64,000 nt of DNA from Sphingomonas sp. GTDB lineage: Bacteria > Pseudomonadota > Alphaproteobacteria > Sphingomonadales > Sphingomonadaceae. Below the pieces are notes generated by a model. That model had not been told where the DNA came from. It was given only the letters and a program-made list of their open reading frames with translations, and made no database searches. This document shows, in pieces, positions 1-8,091 of this stretch; position 1 is the stretch's first letter, and the number at the start of each line of letters is the position of its first letter. A program made the translations under genes and the position numbers. Location of the stretch: NCBI RefSeq assembly GCF_019749955.1, contig NZ_JAIEPC010000009.1, forward strand, positions 1 to 64,000. Reading direction: 5' to 3'.

Positions 1-152
1 TCTGGAATCGCTAGCGAAATGATGGTCGCCGCAGTCAGTGCCATGCCCCACAATATCGCTCTTTGCCGCACTTTGGACATGGCGTTGAATCTGGCTGATA
101 TGTTCGCTCGCCACATTCCGACACCACGCCCAACCTTTAGGATGACGTTCAT
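1..152 (-). CDS. virB2: VirB2-like type IV secretion pilin, N-terminal part (runs off window)
   Basis: A reading frame on the minus strand starts at an ATG (152-150) that overlaps the TGA of the virB1-like gene by the ATGA arrangement and stays open to base 1. The first 50 or so residues are a basic stretch (RQRAIL) followed by a hydrophobic segment (WGMALTAATIISLAIP), which fits the long signal segment of VirB2 pilins. VirB2 forms the conjugative pilus and normally follows virB1 in these operons. Only the N-terminus is present, so the call depends on position and the hydrophobic profile rather than on a full domain. The frame is too short for most gene finders. Confidence 0.55.
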   Translation of the reverse strand, partial: MNVILKVGRGVGMWRANISARFNAMSKVRQRAILWGMALTAATIISLAIP

Positions 153-829
153 ATGCTGCCCCTTTCGTTTTCAGCGAGGATTTGCGTCTCCCGTTCGTAA
201 GCGGCGCGCTCGAAGACATTCCATTTTGGCGGCGGCGCTGGGCGGGCTTGCAAAATGGGTGTCGCAAGCCCGCTATTTTCGGCAGCGAGGTTCACACGCA
301 AATCGCCGCTTGCGGGCGCGGCGATGGTCACCGCAGGAATCTGATCGCTATAAAGTGGCGCTGCGTTTACCACGCCAGCGTTGCCAACGACCTTTGCTAC
401 GTAGCCATTCCGAAATCCGCGCGTCTGGCTTCCCGTGTTATACATCGAGAGCGCGACCCGAAGGGCGGTTTGCGGATCACGACCGGCTTTTACCGAATTA
501 TAGTTCGTGGTGAGGACGCGAGCCAAAGCCGCGACGTTGGTGCAGGGGTCGAACACCGTCTCCCATGTGAGGCCGAGCCAGCGCATGTTGCGCGAGTTGA
601 TTTGACCAAGCCCCAGATCGACTGAATATCCTGCTGCTACATAAAGCCGGGCAGTTGCAGCGGCATCGGCTGCGCTGGTTTGGCGCGCGGGCTGCCTCCC
701 GCCGTTGACGTTGAGGGCGAATTGTTCGCCGCTGCTTTCTGTTTGAATGATGGCAAGCACCGTTTCGGGTGCAACTGTTGGTGCGCATTGCGACGCCAAG
801 GCAAGTATGGCCGCCGCTGAATGGGCCAT
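149..829 (-). CDS. virB1: VirB1-like lytic transglycosylase
   Basis: 226 residues from ATG 829. The N-terminal half reads as a SLT/lysozyme-fold transglycosylase: catalytic Glu in IIQTESSG, then NVNGG, a GLGQINSRN motif and LSMYNTGS, all typical of VirB1 family proteins that open the peptidoglycan for type IV secretion assembly. The C-terminal third is low in complexity and Pro/Ala rich. An upstream ATG at 892 is possible, but its extra residues are basic and unlike the family; neither start has a strong Shine-Dalgarno. It is translationally coupled to the virB2-like gene downstream and implies a conjugation operon extending left of the window. Confidence 0.82.
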   Translation of the reverse strand: MAHSAAAILALASQCAPTVAPETVLAIIQTESSGEQFALNVNGGRQPARQTSAADAAATARLYVAAGYSVDLGLGQINSRNMRWLGLTWETVFDPCTNVAALARVLTTNYNSVKAGRDPQTALRVALSMYNTGSQTRGFRNGYVAKVVGNAGVVNAAPLYSDQIPAVTIAAPASGDLRVNLAAENSGLATPILQARPAPPPKWNVFERAAYERETQILAENERGSI

Positions 830-1193
830 TACACGCTTTCGCCCCCGGCCTTTAGGACCAACTTTGGTCGCGCTCCCCCATTCATTGTGCATCGCTCCCG
901 ACTTGCTGAATTCGTTAAAGAATGTCCCGTTTGTCTATCGAACTATTGATAGCCGTCAGGCGAAACGGTCAGCTATGGAATCACGAAGGCATTACGGGCG
1001 TTTCGGCTCGCCTGTCGAAAGCCGTAATGGCTTTTGACCTTCACTCTTGATCCTGCGGACTGTGTGCCTTGCGTCGCTAGGTGGGTTCGCTGACGGTCGA
1101 TTCTTGAAGCCTGTTCACACAAGTAAGGCGAAATCGAACATTCGCCTTCGCAAACCCAAGGCCCCGCTGGCGTCATCCAGCTAGGGGCTAACT
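830..1193. other. intergenic region between divergent virB1-like and Lrp genes
   Basis: About 360 bases between divergently transcribed genes. It should hold the promoters for the VirB operon and for the Lrp-type regulator. I see no convincing gene; short frames here have no recognisable features. Confidence 0.5.
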
Positions 1194-1655
1194 ATGAACC
1201 GAAGCCGTTATGTAATCCGGCAACTCGACAAGACTGATCGAGCGATAATCGTGGCATTGACCGAAGATGGCCGCATGACCATCCGCGAACTTGCCATCCT
1301 AATTGATATGTCCAGTCCCAGCGTGAGCGAGCGGATTCTCAAGTTGAAAGATGCAGGCGCGATCCTGGGATATGGGGTATTGATCGACCCCAAGGTGTTC
1401 GGCCTTGGCACTTCGGCTTATGTGCGATTGAACGCGATGCCTGGCCAAGTGACGAGATTGGAGACGATGCTGGCCGATTCACCAGAAGTGGTCGAAGCAG
1501 ATCGGGTGACTGGTCAAGACTGCTTTATTGCTAAAGTCGTGGTCAATGACGAACACGAACTCCAAAACGTGGTTGATCGTTTCGTGCCGTTCGCATCGAC
1601 CGACACAGCCATCATCCAATCCTCGCCGGTCATCAGACGCCTACCCAAATTATAG
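1194..1655 (+). CDS. Lrp/AsnC family transcriptional regulator
   Basis: 153 residues. An N-terminal winged helix (LDKTDRAIIVALTEDGRMTI, then SVSERILKLKDAGAILGY) is followed by the RAM/AsnC ligand-binding domain from about residue 65 (AYVRLNAMPGQ, VTGQDCFIAKVVV, FVPFASTDTAIIQS). Length and domain order are standard for feast/famine regulators, which respond to amino acids and related metabolites. The ATG at 1194 is preceded by AGGGG. The gene stands alone, divergent from the VirB operon and followed by a convergent LysR gene, so its target is not evident from context. Confidence 0.9.
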   Translation: MNRSRYVIRQLDKTDRAIIVALTEDGRMTIRELAILIDMSSPSVSERILKLKDAGAILGYGVLIDPKVFGLGTSAYVRLNAMPGQVTRLETMLADSPEVVEADRVTGQDCFIAKVVVNDEHELQNVVDRFVPFASTDTAIIQSSPVIRRLPKL

Positions 1656-1869
1656 TTCAACCCAGCGGGGGCTGACTCAAATGGCCCAAATCAGCAGATT
1701 GCTAAATCGACGTTCAAGTAGGTGTTTGGCCATGCTCGTTGACGGGCTGTCCCTCTGCCATCGGCATTGGCCGAAGCCACCCGGATTCCGCGATCAGGCC
1801 GCAATGGTCGAAACGGACATAATCACACTTGTTCTTACGGCGCTTGTACCGTGCAGGCGGCAGAAGCAG

Positions 1870-2787
1870 TTAGCGATCAAATGACGTTGCCAGAATGGCA
1901 CGTGCTTCCTCGCCAATCGCTGCCGCAATTGTCCGATAATGATCCGAAAACGCAACGCCCTCTCGCCAAGCTGCGGCGATCGAGCGCGAGGCATCCCAAT
2001 CAGTAACCGTGAGCCGCTTTACCATTTCCTCTCCGCCAACCTCGGATAGCAGATAAAGTTCAGGCAGGATAGCAAAACCAAGGCCCGACCCACACATTTG
2101 CCGAAGGCTGTCGAGACTGGTTCCTTCATAATCTTCGAGCAATTCGGCCCCTAACTCCGCGCAAATTGTCAGCGTCTGCCGGTGTGCGTGGTGTCGCAGA
2201 TCAAGACTTAGAATGCCGATGCCGGCGAGATCCCGGACGCCGACCTCAGATGCTTGCGAAAGATCATGTTCGGGCGGAGCAACGATGTGCAACGGCTCCC
2301 GGAAGAGTGGCTCGATATGCAGATTGCTCCCGGATATAGGCAGGGGAGACAGCAGCATGTCGAGTTCCCCACGTGCCAGCTCACGCGCCTGATCGTCAGG
2401 AATGCCTTCACGAATATGGAGGCGCATGTCCGGGAAACGCTTGTGCAAAGAAGCGATGATGCCAGGCATCAAGTAGGGACCGATCGTCGGTGAGATTCCA
2501 AAGCGGATTGTCCCGCCCACGCCGTCTTTTGCGCGACGGGCGAGGTCTTCAATGTCTTTGACGCCCAGCAGAATCTTGCGCGCACGGGTTACGATTTCGC
2601 GCCCGATCGGCGTCATCTGGACGGGACTTTCATTGCGTTCGACGAGCGTGACGCCAAGCCTTGATTCGAGCGCACGCAACTGTTGGCTGAGCGTTGGTTG
2701 CGAAACATTCACGGCATCAGCTGCGCGCCGGAAATTGTGATAATCAGCGACCGCTACGAGATAGCTGAATTGACGAATTGTACTCAT
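1870..2787 (-). CDS. LysR-type regulator, OxyR-like but lacking the peroxidatic cysteine
   Basis: 305 residues. The N-terminal helix-turn-helix (FRRAADAVNVSQPTLSQQLR) and the effector domain resemble OxyR throughout (GISPTIGPYLMPGI, TSLDSLRQMCGSGLGF, ILPELYLL). When read against E. coli OxyR, the position of the peroxide-sensing Cys199 is His200 here (DLRHHAHRQ), while the resolving Cys208 has an equivalent, Cys209; another Cys is at 232. So a classic H2O2-sensing disulfide seems impossible. The ATG at 2787 has a good AGGAGGT site. A perfect ATAG-N7-CTAT palindrome lies just upstream, consistent with autoregulation. The universal stress gene is divergent from it. Confidence 0.88.
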   Translation of the reverse strand: MSTIRQFSYLVAVADYHNFRRAADAVNVSQPTLSQQLRALESRLGVTLVERNESPVQMTPIGREIVTRARKILLGVKDIEDLARRAKDGVGGTIRFGISPTIGPYLMPGIIASLHKRFPDMRLHIREGIPDDQARELARGELDMLLSPLPISGSNLHIEPLFREPLHIVAPPEHDLSQASEVGVRDLAGIGILSLDLRHHAHRQTLTICAELGAELLEDYEGTSLDSLRQMCGSGLGFAILPELYLLSEVGGEEMVKRLTVTDWDASRSIAAAWREGVAFSDHYRTIAAAIGEEARAILATSFDR

Positions 2788-2798
2788 GACACCTCCTG

Positions 2799-2813
2799 AT
2801 AGTTACTGCCTAT
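2799..2813. promoter_or_regulatory. ATAG-N7-CTAT palindrome, probable operator of the LysR regulator
   Basis: Perfect dyad: ATAG at 2799-2802, seven bases, CTAT at 2810-2813, extending to TGATAG/CTATCA. This matches the half-site layout of OxyR operators. It sits directly upstream of the Shine-Dalgarno of the OxyR-like gene and in the divergent promoter region of the UspA gene. Three further copies are found in this block. Confidence 0.6.
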
Positions 2814-2998
2814 CACAAGTGCGTTGGTAATTCAATTTGAACAATCACTGCGGTCGGTTAATCTGCGAACTTGAAGAGGACTCGGCTGAGCACGCCCTTG
2901 ACCGCCACCGGCACGTTTCCGGTGGCAAGTCCGGACGTTGATAACGCGGTCGCGATTCTGCCGATCAAGATTTGAAAAAAGCGAAAGGATACACAATT

Positions 2999-3841
2999 AT
3001 GCTCACCTCCGCCCGAAAATCCGTTTTCCTCTATGGAACCGTCGACACATTTTCCATGACGGAAGGCGGGCCCAGGCTGGCGCTTGACGTCTGCGAATCC
3101 ATTGGAGCCTGCCTGACGGCAACATTCTACAATTTGGAAAACAATGTGCCGCCGCCAAAATGGGGACGCGATAGCGCTGAGCTTGAGGCTTTCTCTGACC
3201 GCCGCGAAGCCGCCAATTTAGCGAACGTCGAAACATTACGCTCCGAAGCCCTACGACGGAGTATCGGCTTCAGCGCTGTCACCAACATCGTTCATTCGCA
3301 CGGCGTGGTGGCGAGCCTGGCTGATCGGGCTCGTTTGTACGACCTGATCGTTACCGGCGTCGATCGTCACGGTATGCTCAGTGATCGCAGCATCGCCGAG
3401 CATCTCTTGTTCGCGACGGGACGCCCGGTTCTGGTGACACCGACCCACTTCAGCGCCACCTTCTCCTGCCGCCGAATGGTCGCCGCATGGGACAATAGTC
3501 GGTCTGCCGCACGCGCACTCAACGATGCGCTGTTGCTGTTCCCGGACGTAGAGGAAATTGTCCTGCTGGTTATTGGAGGAGAAAAGGCAATCGACTCCAG
3601 CCTCGACGACGCCGAAGTCCTCGGTGCGCTGCAAATGCGCAATGTGCAGGCAACGATAGAGCGACGCGCATTCGGCGGTCGATCGATCGGGTCAGCGATC
3701 CAAGAATCGGCAATCGATCTTTCGGCGGACCTGCTCATTATGGGAGGATACGGGCATTCTAGGCTGCGCGAGTTCCTGCTTGGTGGTGCCACGGCTTCGG
3801 TGCTCGATCAGCCGATGCTGCCTGTCTTGCTATCACATTGA
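2999..3841 (+). CDS. universal stress protein, tandem UspA domains
   Basis: 280 residues from ATG 2999, chosen because an AAAGGA site lies nine bases upstream; a TTG at 2972 would add an unlikely lysine-rich leader. Two UspA domains are arranged in tandem. The second ends with the nucleotide-binding signature GGYGHSRLREFLLGGAT and a VLLSH tail. Usp proteins are cytoplasmic stress proteins, many ATP-binding. It is a paralogue of the gene at 13067 and opens the first of two stress cassettes (UspA, DUF465, zinc ribbon, TerC). Probably controlled by the divergent LysR gene. Confidence 0.88.
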   Translation: MLTSARKSVFLYGTVDTFSMTEGGPRLALDVCESIGACLTATFYNLENNVPPPKWGRDSAELEAFSDRREAANLANVETLRSEALRRSIGFSAVTNIVHSHGVVASLADRARLYDLIVTGVDRHGMLSDRSIAEHLLFATGRPVLVTPTHFSATFSCRRMVAAWDNSRSAARALNDALLLFPDVEEIVLLVIGGEKAIDSSLDDAEVLGALQMRNVQATIERRAFGGRSIGSAIQESAIDLSADLLIMGGYGHSRLREFLLGGATASVLDQPMLPVLLSH

Positions 3842-3898
3842 CGCCACATTGCGCAGTATCGACATATCCCAATGCCCGCTTCAAGAATTGCTAATGCG

Positions 3899-3913
3899 AT
3901 AGACGCATCCTAT
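3899..3913. promoter_or_regulatory. ATAG-N7-CTAT palindrome upstream of the small DUF465-like gene
   Basis: ATAG at 3899-3902 and CTAT at 3910-3913 with seven bases between, flanked by G and C to give a longer dyad. It lies 72 bases before the start of the DUF465-like gene, a sensible operator position for the cassette 3985-5560. Confidence 0.55.
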
Positions 3914-3984
3914 CGTTTCGGGTATGGAAATTCGATTGGATCAATAACTGCAATCCAGCTATTTGTTTGTCATGGAGATGCAAT

Positions 3985-4158
3985 ATGAAACAGATGCTTA
4001 AGAAGCTGCAGCAAAGTCACCGCCGATTGAACCGCCTGATCGATAACACCCGAAACCCGGCGCAACAGGATGAAATGAAAACCCTGAAGCGCCTTAGACT
4101 GCTGTTGAAGGATAAGATTTCGCAATTGCTGCGTTCGCAAAGGTCGATTGCTCCTTAG
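3985..4158 (+). CDS. small DUF465-like (YdcH-type) protein
   Basis: 57 residues from ATG 3985, preceded by GGAG. The protein is highly basic and predicted wholly helical (MLKKLQQSHRRLNRLIDNT, then KTLKRLRLLLKDKISQLL), as in the short coiled-coil DUF465/YdcH proteins, whose function is unknown. It is followed by a strong terminator at 4173-4220, so it may form its own transcript. The gene at 11796 has the same role in the second cassette. Confidence 0.7.
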   Translation: MKQMLKKLQQSHRRLNRLIDNTRNPAQQDEMKTLKRLRLLLKDKISQLLRSQRSIAP

Positions 4159-4172
4159 AAATCCAGCCTTGC

Positions 4173-4220
4173 GGGGCGGCGTGATGACCATTCCCCAGTC
4201 ATAACGCCGCCCCATTTTTT
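4173..4220 (+). terminator. Rho-independent terminator after the DUF465-like gene
   Basis: A 10-bp perfect stem (GGGGCGGCGT at 4173-4182 with ACGCCGCCCC at 4204-4213), with further pairing inside the loop, is followed by six T residues at 4215-4220. Confidence 0.85.
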
Positions 4221-4257
4221 ATTTGTACCGATGCAGGTGTCGGAAAAGGAACAGATG

Positions 4258-4518
4258 ATGACAACCAATGTTGTAATGTCCTGTCCGACTTGCAATGTTG
4301 CGCTGGTAATGAGCGAGCGACAAGGAATCGAGATTGACTATTGCCCGCAATGCCGGGGCATTTGGCTCGACCGGGGCGAACTCGACAAGATCATCGAGCG
4401 TTCCGCAGCTCCAGTCCAGGGCGACACACTTCAACCGTCATCTGATCGTGCCCACAGCCGCGACCCGCATTATCGCGGGAAGAAGCGCAAGTCCTTTCTT
4501 TCCGAGCTGTTCGATTGA
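4258..4518 (+). CDS. zinc-ribbon (zf-TFIIB family) protein
   Basis: 86 residues. The first 45 form a zinc ribbon with two CPxC knuckles (SCPTCNVAL and DYCPQCRGIWLDRGELDKII), the signature of the zf-TFIIB family. A disordered basic linker follows, ending in KRKSFLSELFD. The start at 4258 is favoured over 4255 because AAAAGGA is seven bases upstream. The paralogue at 11979 has the same knuckles and the same C-terminal tag, so the tail is probably functional. Role unknown; the family is small, cytoplasmic and presumed nucleic-acid or protein binding. Confidence 0.82.
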   Translation: MTTNVVMSCPTCNVALVMSERQGIEIDYCPQCRGIWLDRGELDKIIERSAAPVQGDTLQPSSDRAHSRDPHYRGKKRKSFLSELFD

Positions 4519-4579
4519 CCGTTTTCCTAACCCACCCGCGCGCCAACGAGCCAGAAAATTTGAATGACAGGATCGCAGC

Positions 4580-5560
4580 ATGACTGAATGGCTTTTTTTC
4601 GATTTTCTGGGCAAGCCTGCCTGGCTTTGGTTGAGCTTCGTCGCAATCGTCGTCGTTCTGCTTGTCATCGATCTTGGCGTTGTCCATCGTAAATCGAAAG
4701 AGATCGGCGTTGCCGAGAGTCTGATTACCTCGGCAGTCTATATTATGCTCGGGTTGGCTTTTGGCGGCTGGGTGTGGTGGTATATGGGTGCCACAGCCGG
4801 AATGAACTATCTTACCGGCTTTGTTATCGAAAAGAGTCTGGCGATGGACAATGTGTTCGTAATCGCCATGATTTTCACCTATTTTGCGGTTCCGCGGATT
4901 TACCAGCATCGCGTACTTTTCTGGGGCATCCTGGGTGTCATTGTGCTGAGAGCGATCATGATCGGCCTCGGTGCCACGCTGGTCGAGCAGTTCAGCTGGG
5001 TTCTTTATGTTTTCGCTGCCTTCCTGGTCTTCACCGGAATCAAGATGTGGGTGTTCGCCGACAAGCAATATGACGTGTCTGCAAACCCGGTGCTGAAATA
5101 TGTCAAGCGCCGTTACCGTGTGACCGACGAGCTGCATGGCGAACGCTTCTGGGTGCAGCAGACTGATCCGAAGACGGGAAAACTTGCGTGGTTCATGACG
5201 CCATTGTTCCTCGCGCTCATCATGATCGAGATCGTCGACCTGGTGTTTGCGGTCGATAGCGTGCCTGCAATTTTTGCGATCACGACCGATCCGTTCATTG
5301 TTTATACGTCGAACATCTTCGCAATTCTGGGTCTGCGCGCCTTGTACTTTGCTCTCGCGGCAATGGTCGATCGTTTCCATTACCTTAAATATGCGCTTGC
5401 GGTTCTGCTGGTCTTTATCGGGTCCAAAATCTTCGTCGCCGACGCGTTAGGCCTCGCCAAGATTCCGCCGCCAGTCTCACTCGCAATCACATTCGCAATC
5501 CTTGCAGTCGGCATCGGCTGGTCGCTCTGGAAAACCCGCAGCGCGGCATCGTCGCGCTGA
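4580..5560 (+). CDS. TerC family integral membrane protein (copy 1)
   Basis: 326 residues with about nine membrane segments. It carries the two TerC acidic motifs within membrane segments (KSLAMDNVFVIAMIF and DLVFAVDSVPAIFAIT). TerC proteins are linked to tellurite resistance and, in many bacteria, to manganese handling during metallation of exported proteins (family knowledge, such as Alx/MeeF). The start is an ATG 61 bases after the zinc-ribbon gene in the same direction. Copy 2 at 14032 shares the N-terminal DFLGKPAWLW and both motifs. Confidence 0.9.
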   Translation: MTEWLFFDFLGKPAWLWLSFVAIVVVLLVIDLGVVHRKSKEIGVAESLITSAVYIMLGLAFGGWVWWYMGATAGMNYLTGFVIEKSLAMDNVFVIAMIFTYFAVPRIYQHRVLFWGILGVIVLRAIMIGLGATLVEQFSWVLYVFAAFLVFTGIKMWVFADKQYDVSANPVLKYVKRRYRVTDELHGERFWVQQTDPKTGKLAWFMTPLFLALIMIEIVDLVFAVDSVPAIFAITTDPFIVYTSNIFAILGLRALYFALAAMVDRFHYLKYALAVLLVFIGSKIFVADALGLAKIPPPVSLAITFAILAVGIGWSLWKTRSAASSR

Positions 5561-5596
5561 CCCCTACATTAACCAACAGAATAGTAAGGAATATAC

Positions 5597-6199
5597 ATGA
5601 ACCGTTTTACATTTTCAGTACCAGTGTTCGCTGGATTGGCCATTGCCGCCGCACAGCCTGCCTTGGCCCACACTTCAGTTACCGCCACAAACACAGCCGA
5701 GCAAAAAGCCACGGCAGTCTATGCGCCAATCACGGTCACTGAAGTTGAGGCCGCCCAACAGGCATGGGGCACGGCGCTGGTTGCGATTGCAACCGAATAT
5801 GACCGAAACGGCAGGGTTGCGGCCACCCGCATCGCCGAACAAGTGCTCGACACAGCATATGGCTACAATATGGGCCCGGTGCTGTTCAAGCCAACGCTGA
5901 CGACCGCGCCAACGACGTTCCGCACTACTCGTGAAGGTGCGCTGGCCTATTTCGTCGGCGGGAACCGGGCGTTTCCCGGTGACAGCGGGTTCGCATTCAA
6001 GGGCTGGCGCAGCTACAAAATCGACAATGCTGGCATCCTGATTACCGGCAACAGTGCAATCTCCATGGGTAATGTGACGCTGACCGACAGCAAGGGCAAC
6101 GTTACCGTGGTCGACAAGACCTGGGGCTTTGTCCGCGATGGCGAAGGTAAGCTCAGGGTCGTTTTGCACCATTCGTCGCTGCCATATGCGGCGAAGTAG
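5597..6199 (+). CDS. secreted NTF2/SnoaL-like protein
   Basis: 200 residues with a clear Sec signal peptide (hydrophobic core to about residue 24, cleavage after PALA). The mature part looks like a SnoaL/DUF4440-type cone fold, with an early helix (VTEVEAAQQAWGTALVAIA) and late strands (KTWGFVRDGEGKLRVVLHHS). The His pair and WGF segment are typical of this superfamily. Likely periplasmic; no substrate can be inferred. It follows TerC by 36 bases and may belong to the same transcript, which could end at the stem 6228-6268. Confidence 0.6.
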   Translation: MNRFTFSVPVFAGLAIAAAQPALAHTSVTATNTAEQKATAVYAPITVTEVEAAQQAWGTALVAIATEYDRNGRVAATRIAEQVLDTAYGYNMGPVLFKPTLTTAPTTFRTTREGALAYFVGGNRAFPGDSGFAFKGWRSYKIDNAGILITGNSAISMGNVTLTDSKGNVTVVDKTWGFVRDGEGKLRVVLHHSSLPYAAK

Positions 6200-6227
6200 G
6201 TCGCCTACACGCTCTCGCTAGTCCACC

Positions 6228-6268
6228 CATTCAGGTCGCCGCCGCCTTCTGCTCAGGCGACCTGAATG
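6228..6268 (+). repeat. 13-bp perfect inverted repeat, possible transcription end
   Basis: CATTCAGGTCGCC (6228-6240) pairs with GGCGACCTGAATG (6256-6268) over a 15-base loop. It lies just after the secreted protein gene but lacks a T-tract, so it may be a processing or Rho-assisted site rather than an intrinsic terminator. Confidence 0.5.
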
Positions 6269-6370
6269 TGGCCATCCCTGCCGCGAAAACCTGATGTGCC
6301 GTCGTGGTTAGACGGCGCAGGGAGTCGTGCGCGCCCGCAATCCAGTTCCAATCCCAGTATGAGGTAAATC

Positions 6371-7048
6371 ATGAAACATCTATCAGTCCAAATCACTCTT
6401 GCCGCATGTCTTGCGGTCACGCCTGTTACCGCGTTTGCACAACCCGAAGGCGGACAGATCCAGGTCAAACTACTAGGCACGGCAGTGCTGCCCGAAGGCA
6501 ACATTACCAGCGTTCGAACCGATACCATCGGGCTGCCCGCAGGTTCACAGACTAAGGCTGACAATAGCGTGGTTCCAACTATCGCTGCCGAATATTTTCT
6601 GAGTCCGAATTTTTCGGTCGAGACCATCTGCTGCATTACGTCGCATAATGTGAGTGGCAATGGTGCTCTGGCGGGCGCGAACTTGATCAAGAATGCGGTA
6701 ATTCTGCCCGCGACGATCACTGCGAAGTATCACCTGAATACCGGCACGGCCTTCAAGCCTTACATCGGGGCGGGGCCTTCTTACTTCGTAATATTCGGTG
6801 AAGACGTTGACAACAGTGCGCAAGCGCTCGGCGCAACGAGTGCCAGCCTTTCGAACGATTTGGGCTTTGCGCTGCAAGCAGGGGCCGATATCACCCTGAA
6901 CGACAAAGGCCTCGGGCTAAGCATTGATGCAAAACGATACTTTATCGACACCACGGCTCGCTTTCGGGCAGGGACCACAACGCTACTCGAAACGAAACAC
7001 AGGCTTGATCCCTGGGTGATCAGTGCTGGACTCGCGTATCGTTTTTGA
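6371..7048 (+). CDS. OmpW family outer-membrane protein
   Basis: 225 residues with a signal peptide ending at AFA-QPEG. The mature sequence has alternating beta strands, the OmpW hallmarks AAEYFLSPNFSVE and TAKYHLNTGTAFKPYIGAG, and a C-terminal aromatic (AYRF) for Bam-dependent assembly. OmpW proteins form eight-stranded barrels passing small hydrophobic molecules and are often stress-regulated. It stands as a single gene between two hairpins. Confidence 0.9.
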   Translation: MKHLSVQITLAACLAVTPVTAFAQPEGGQIQVKLLGTAVLPEGNITSVRTDTIGLPAGSQTKADNSVVPTIAAEYFLSPNFSVETICCITSHNVSGNGALAGANLIKNAVILPATITAKYHLNTGTAFKPYIGAGPSYFVIFGEDVDNSAQALGATSASLSNDLGFALQAGADITLNDKGLGLSIDAKRYFIDTTARFRAGTTTLLETKHRLDPWVISAGLAYRF

Positions 7049-7416
7049 TCGGCTATGATGGCGCATTCAGTTGTCCAAGTTGTACCGCTTGCGGGCAGCT
7101 TGCCGCTGGTTCCTAGAATGGCCAATTTCACGGGCAAAACCTCAGATTCCGCCGACTTCATCGGTCCGGCGGAATTTGAGGCGTGCCATCCCGAGCAGAT
7201 CCCGAGTAACCGTTCTGAAAACGAATTTAACAGCGTGACCCATGCAGACCATTCCTTGGTTGATCGAAGGTTGGGCTGGGCTAAAGATTATATGTGTTAA
7301 AGTGTAATTCAAAAAATAGTCTTGGCCGTTTCAATTACAGAACAGCCTGGCATTGATAGCTATCAATCTGTGCAATTACATCACGTCGATATGCAGACGC
7401 CCGAGGAAGCAACCGA
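7049..7416. other. intergenic region with a 14-bp hairpin and a GATAGCTATC dyad
   Basis: About 370 bases without a credible gene. 7141-7154 and 7167-7180 form a 14-bp stem with one mismatch, probably the end of the ompW transcript. A short palindrome, TTGATAGCTATCAA, at about 7354-7367 precedes the DUF2490 gene and shares the ATAG/CTAT elements of the block's operators but without the 7-base spacer. Confidence 0.5.
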
Positions 7417-8073
7417 ATGAAGACTCACGCCACTCTAATCATCTGCCTCGGATTCGCGCTTGCACCCGTTCCGGCGCTGGCGAACAACGATTCCGCCGAG
7501 TTGTGGTTCAACCCGTCGGTTTCGTTCGACCTTGACGCGGATACGGGCATCGAAATTGAAACTGCGCAGCGTTTCCGCAATGCCGGTGACGGGCGTGTTG
7601 ATACCTATTTCGGACGCATCTGGCTGAACCAGAGTATTTCCAAGAATGCCACGCTTAGCGGTGCGATCGAGCGACGGATCAACAATGGAGGCGATGACGA
7701 AACGCGCCTCATCCAGCAGCTTTCGACCAGCCACGGTATTCTGCGCACCCGGCTGCGGCTCGAACATCGGTTTGTCGGCAATGCAGACCAGGTTGGATTT
7801 CGCTTGCGGCCAAGACTTGGCGTGGCAGTGCCGCTCGACACGGAAAAACGCTGGACCCTCAGAACCGATGCAGAGCTCATGTTCACGCTTCGGAGCACGC
7901 GCGACGGAGGGACTAATGGCCTTACCGGACTGCGGACGCAGCTGGGCGTGAGTTACGACATCAACGACCGCCTCACCCTGAGCGGTACTTACTTGCGACA
8001 ACAGGAGTTCGAACGCGGTGCTCCCGATGATGTCGGTCACGCCCCGCTTATCGGCATCGAATACGCCTTCTGA
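7417..8073 (+). CDS. DUF2490 family outer-membrane protein
   Basis: 218 residues with a signal peptide (cleavage near ALA-NNDS). The mature part is a beta-barrel-like repeat of amphipathic strands (LWFNPSVSFDLD, FGRIWLNQSISK, RTRLRLEHRF, GFRLRPRLGVAVPL) ending in IEYAF, the C-terminal Phe signature of outer-membrane proteins. DUF2490 members are uncharacterised. Good GAGGA site before the ATG. The bicarbonate transporter gene follows 18 bases later and may be co-transcribed. Confidence 0.82.
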   Translation: MKTHATLIICLGFALAPVPALANNDSAELWFNPSVSFDLDADTGIEIETAQRFRNAGDGRVDTYFGRIWLNQSISKNATLSGAIERRINNGGDDETRLIQQLSTSHGILRTRLRLEHRFVGNADQVGFRLRPRLGVAVPLDTEKRWTLRTDAELMFTLRSTRDGGTNGLTGLRTQLGVSYDINDRLTLSGTYLRQQEFERGAPDDVGHAPLIGIEYAF

Positions 8074-8091
8074 AGTGAATGAGGCCGATCA

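Noticed and set aside
1656-1869. Possible transposase remnant between Lrp and LysR genes
   Set aside because: A minus-strand frame with basic residues was seen, but no transposase motif could be identified.
4391-5380. 329-codon minus-strand frame opposite TerC
   Set aside because: Composition rich in His, Asp, Arg; no domain; it is the shadow of the TerC gene.
7055-7300. 81-codon frame after ompW
   Set aside because: Covers a hairpin, has no Shine-Dalgarno and no recognisable features.
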